Shown: positions 61,661 through 64,000 of the stretch, in pieces
Layout: every line of letters starts with the position of its first letter
How positions within the stretch are numbered: position 1 is the first letter of the stretch
Source: Nocardia paucivorans NBRC 100373
GTDB taxonomy: Bacteria; Actinomycetota; Actinomycetes; Mycobacteriales; Mycobacteriaceae
Length of the DNA stretch: 64,000 bases
NCBI RefSeq assembly: GCF_000308675.1
Contig: NZ_BAGE01000041.1
Coordinates: forward strand, 1 to 64,000
Reading direction: 5' to 3'
Program-made: the position numbers and the translations under genes
Notes under the pieces: generated by a model
Databases searched by the model: none
Seen by the model: the letters and a program-made list of their open reading frames with translations, nothing else
Told to the model about the DNA's origin: nothing

Positions 61661-64000
61661 TTATTCGAGCTCACCCTCCGTCTCGAGGTAGATCTGGCGG
61701 AGCCGGTCCAGGGTCTGTTGTTCGGGGTCGGCCCACATCCCGCGTTCGGCGGCCTCCAACAGTCGTTCGGCGATGCCGTGCAGCGCCCACGGGTTGGATT
61801 GGGTCATGAACTTACGGTTGGTCTCGTCGAACACATAGCTGTCGGCGAGTTTCTCGTACATCCAGTCGGCGACCACATCGGTGGTGGCGTCGTAACCGAA
61901 CAGATAGTCGACGGTGGCGGCCATCTCGAAGGCACCCTTGTAGCCGTGCCGGCGCATGGCCTCCAGCCAGCGCGGATTCACCACACGGGCACGGAAGACG
62001 CGAGTGGTCTCCTCCGAGAGGCTGCGGGTGCGCACCGAATCGGGACGGGTGCTGTCACCGATATACGCCTCGGGATTCTTGCCGGTGAGCGCGCGGACGG
62101 TGGCAACCATACCGCCGTGGTACTGGAAATAGTCGTCGGAGTCGGCGATATCGTGCTCGCGGGTGTCGGTGTTCTTGGCCGCCACCGCGATTCGCCGATA
62201 GGCGGTGCGCATATCATCGGCTGCCGGAGCGCCGTCGAGATCGCGACCGTAGGCGTAACCGCCCCAGGTGGTGTACACCTGGGCCAGATCGTCGTCGCTG
62301 CGCCAACTTCTGGAATCGATGAGCTGCAACAGGCCCGCACCGTAGGTGCCGGGCTTGGAGCCGAAGATACGGGTGGTGGCGCGGCGTTCGTCACCGTGAT
62401 CGGCGAGGTCGGCGCGGGTGTGCGCACGAACGTAATTCGATTCGTCGGGCTCGTCCAGTCCCGCGACGAGCCGCACCGCATCGTCGAGCAGGGCCAGCAC
62501 ATGTGGGAAGGCATCCCGGAAGAATCCGCTGATCCGCACCGTGACATCGATACGGGGCCGACCCAACTCCTGGAGAGGGATCACCTCGAGGGTGGTGACG
62601 CGGCGGCTGGCCTCGTCCCATATCGGGCGCACCCCGAGCAGGGCCAATACCTCGGCGATATCGTCACCGGCGGTGCGCATGGCAGAGGTGCCCCATACCG
62701 AAAGCCCCACCGAGCGAGGGTATTCGCCGTGGTCGGCGCGATACCGGTCCAACAGCGAATCCGCCATGGCCTGACCGGTTTCCCAGGCCAGTCGGGAGGG
62801 GACCGCCTTCGGGTCCACCGAGTAGAAGTTGCGGCCGGTGGGCAAGACATTGATCAGCCCGCGCAAGGGTGAACCGCTCGGGCCGGCCGGCACGAAACCA
62901 CCGTCGAGGGCGTGCAGGACCCGGTCGATCTCCACACCGGTACCGCGCAGGCGAGGCACCACCTCGGTGGCGGCGAAACGTAGAACCGCCGCCACCGAGT
63001 CGCGATCGCCACCGGTTCCGTCGCCGAACAGACGGTCGGCATGCCGGTCGATCAGATCCTCGACGGCCTCCGGAGACCACTGCGCCGCCTGCAGGTCGAC
63101 CAGCAGCTCACGGGCTCGGGCTTCGACGGAGTCGACGCGCTCACGGGCCTCCGCACCGGATTCGTCGAGGCCCAGTGCCTCCCGCAGACCCGGCACCGCG
63201 TATTCACCGCCCCACAGCTGTCGGGCGCGCAACATGGCCAGCACCAGGTCGACCTCGCTCTCGCCGACAGGCGCCTGCCCCAGAATGTGCAGGCCGTCAC
63301 GGATCTGCACATCCTTGATCTCGCACAACCAGCCGTCGACGTGCAGCAGCATATCGTCGAACGAATCCTCGTCCGGGCGCTCCTCCAAGCCCAGATCGTG
63401 GTCCATCTTCGCAGCCCGCATCAAGGTCCAGATCTGTTGCCGGATGGCGGGCAGTTTCGCCGGGTCGAGGGCGGAGATATTGGCGTGCTCGTCGAGCAGC
63501 TGCTCGAGCCGGGCGATATCGCCATAGCTCTCGGCCCGGGCCATGGGTGGGATGAGATGATCCACCAGGGTGGCGTGGGCACGGCGTTTGGCCTGGGTTC
63601 CCTCGCCGGGATCGTTCACCAGGAAGGGGTAGACGAGCGGTAGGTCACCCAGGGCGGCATCGGTGGCGCAGGCGGCGGACATACCCAGGGTCTTACCGGG
63701 CAACCATTCCAGGTTTCCGTGTTTGCCCAGGTGGATCATGGCGTCGGCGGCGAACCCGTCAGGGGCGGCCAGCCACCGGTAGGCGGCCAGATAGTGGTGG
63801 CTGGGCGGCAGATCCGGGTCGTGGTAGATGGCGACCGGGTTCTCCCCGAAACCACGCGGCGGCTGCACCATCAGCGCGATCTTGCCGAAACGCAGGGCGG
63901 CGATGACGATTTCCCCGTCCGGGTCGGCAGAGCGGTCGACGAACAGTTCCCCCGGCGGCGGGCCCCAGGCCTCGATCACCGCATCGCGCAGCTCGGCGGG
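61661..64000 (-). CDS. cobN: Cobaltochelatase subunit CobN, C-terminal part (runs off window)
   Basis: Only the last 779 residues are inside; the frame continues through the right edge without a start (the GTG at 63979 is internal). CobN is the large subunit of the ATP-dependent chelatase that inserts cobalt into hydrogenobyrinate a,c-diamide in aerobic cobalamin synthesis. Family landmarks are IHLGKHGNLEWLPGKTLGMS, LVYPFLVNDPGEGTQAKRR, GRNFYSVDPKAVPSRLAWE, SVGLSVWGTSAMRTAGDDI and VDYLFGYDATTDVV. In M. tuberculosis cobN (Rv2062c) adjoins Rv2061c, whose likely counterpart lies at 55384-55767. The stop is TAA; I see no terminator hairpin before 61560. Confidence 0.96.
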   Translation of the reverse strand, partial: PAELRDAVIEAWGPPPGELFVDRSADPDGEIVIAALRFGKIALMVQPPRGFGENPVAIYHDPDLPPSHHYLAAYRWLAAPDGFAADAMIHLGKHGNLEWLPGKTLGMSAACATDAALGDLPLVYPFLVNDPGEGTQAKRRAHATLVDHLIPPMARAESYGDIARLEQLLDEHANISALDPAKLPAIRQQIWTLMRAAKMDHDLGLEERPDEDSFDDMLLHVDGWLCEIKDVQIRDGLHILGQAPVGESEVDLVLAMLRARQLWGGEYAVPGLREALGLDESGAEARERVDSVEARARELLVDLQAAQWSPEAVEDLIDRHADRLFGDGTGGDRDSVAAVLRFAATEVVPRLRGTGVEIDRVLHALDGGFVPAGPSGSPLRGLINVLPTGRNFYSVDPKAVPSRLAWETGQAMADSLLDRYRADHGEYPRSVGLSVWGTSAMRTAGDDIAEVLALLGVRPIWDEASRRVTTLEVIPLQELGRPRIDVTVRISGFFRDAFPHVLALLDDAVRLVAGLDEPDESNYVRAHTRADLADHGDERRATTRIFGSKPGTYGAGLLQLIDSRSWRSDDDLAQVYTTWGGYAYGRDLDGAPAADDMRTAYRRIAVAAKNTDTREHDIADSDDYFQYHGGMVATVRALTGKNPEAYIGDSTRPDSVRTRSLSEETTRVFRARVVNPRWLEAMRRHGYKGAFEMAATVDYLFGYDATTDVVADWMYEKLADSYVFDETNRKFMTQSNPWALHGIAERLLEAAERGMWADPEQQTLDRLRQIYLETEGELE

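Noticed and set aside
1..64000. tRNA or rRNA genes, CRISPR arrays, insertion sequences
   Set aside because: None recognised: no regularly spaced repeat arrays, no transposase-like frames, and no cloverleaf or rRNA stretches noticed on either strand.

Overview
The window is high-GC actinobacterial DNA, most likely Nocardia or a close mycolic-acid relative. RbpA, the NADH dehydrogenase subunits, a free-standing apolipoprotein N-acyltransferase, FxsA, an Rv2061-type F420/PPOX protein and CobN all look like their mycobacterial counterparts. From memory, the gene order also partly matches M. tuberculosis: an Rv3143-like receiver just upstream of nuo, and rbpA ... lnt/ppm1 - amidohydrolase - fxsA ... 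Rv2061c - cobN.

Layout. 1-1.9 kb: the start of a NUDIX gene cut by the window edge, an AlkZ-like winged-helix protein and a receiver-like protein. 2.2-18.0 kb: a complete 14-subunit nuoA-N operon for respiratory complex I, with almost every junction overlapping. In it nuoH and nuoI are one continuous reading frame. A strong hairpin closes the operon. 18.0-19.4 kb: two small membrane-protein genes on the minus strand. 19.4-25.1 kb: a tightly coupled minus-strand operon of a Tat-type substrate-binding protein, an ABC permease, an ABC ATPase, a YcnI-like copper protein and a CopC/CopD fusion, a candidate copper-related uptake or handling system. A 9+9 bp palindrome lies upstream of it. 25.7-28.5 kb: a GT9 glycosyltransferase, an ArsR regulator, an M23 peptidase and a small zinc-finger-like protein. 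28.8-29.2 kb: rbpA, with a sigma-H/sigma-R-like promoter upstream.

29.3-44.7 kb: a 4525-residue, four-module nonribosomal peptide synthetase (C-A-T x4, then TE) co-transcribed with a DrrA/DrrB-type exporter. The first module looks like the EntF serine module. The cassette sits between rbpA and lnt, which are neighbours in M. tuberculosis, so it is probably an insertion into a conserved block. 45.1-50.3 kb: lnt, a YtcJ-like amidohydrolase, a regulator with two MerR domains, a DUF6194-like protein and fxsA. 50.3-52.3 kb: a NarL-type response regulator and its histidine kinase. 52.4-55.4 kb: tldD and tldE. 55.4-58.3 kb: a PPOX protein, a PadR regulator divergent from a VOC protein, and a methionine aminopeptidase divergent from a small Xre regulator. 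Both divergent intergenic regions carry repeated operator-like palindromes. 58.4-64 kb: a membrane-anchored endonuclease/phosphatase-family protein, a frameshifted nucleotidyltransferase, a small lipoprotein and a hypothetical protein in lower-GC DNA, and the C-terminal part of cobN running off the right edge.

The best candidates for something undescribed are the NRPS-exporter cassette, the ABC-YcnI-CopCD operon with its palindrome, the NuoH-NuoI fusion, and the 21-bp-periodic operator array between the methionine aminopeptidase and its Xre neighbour. All family assignments were made by reading; no database search was run.
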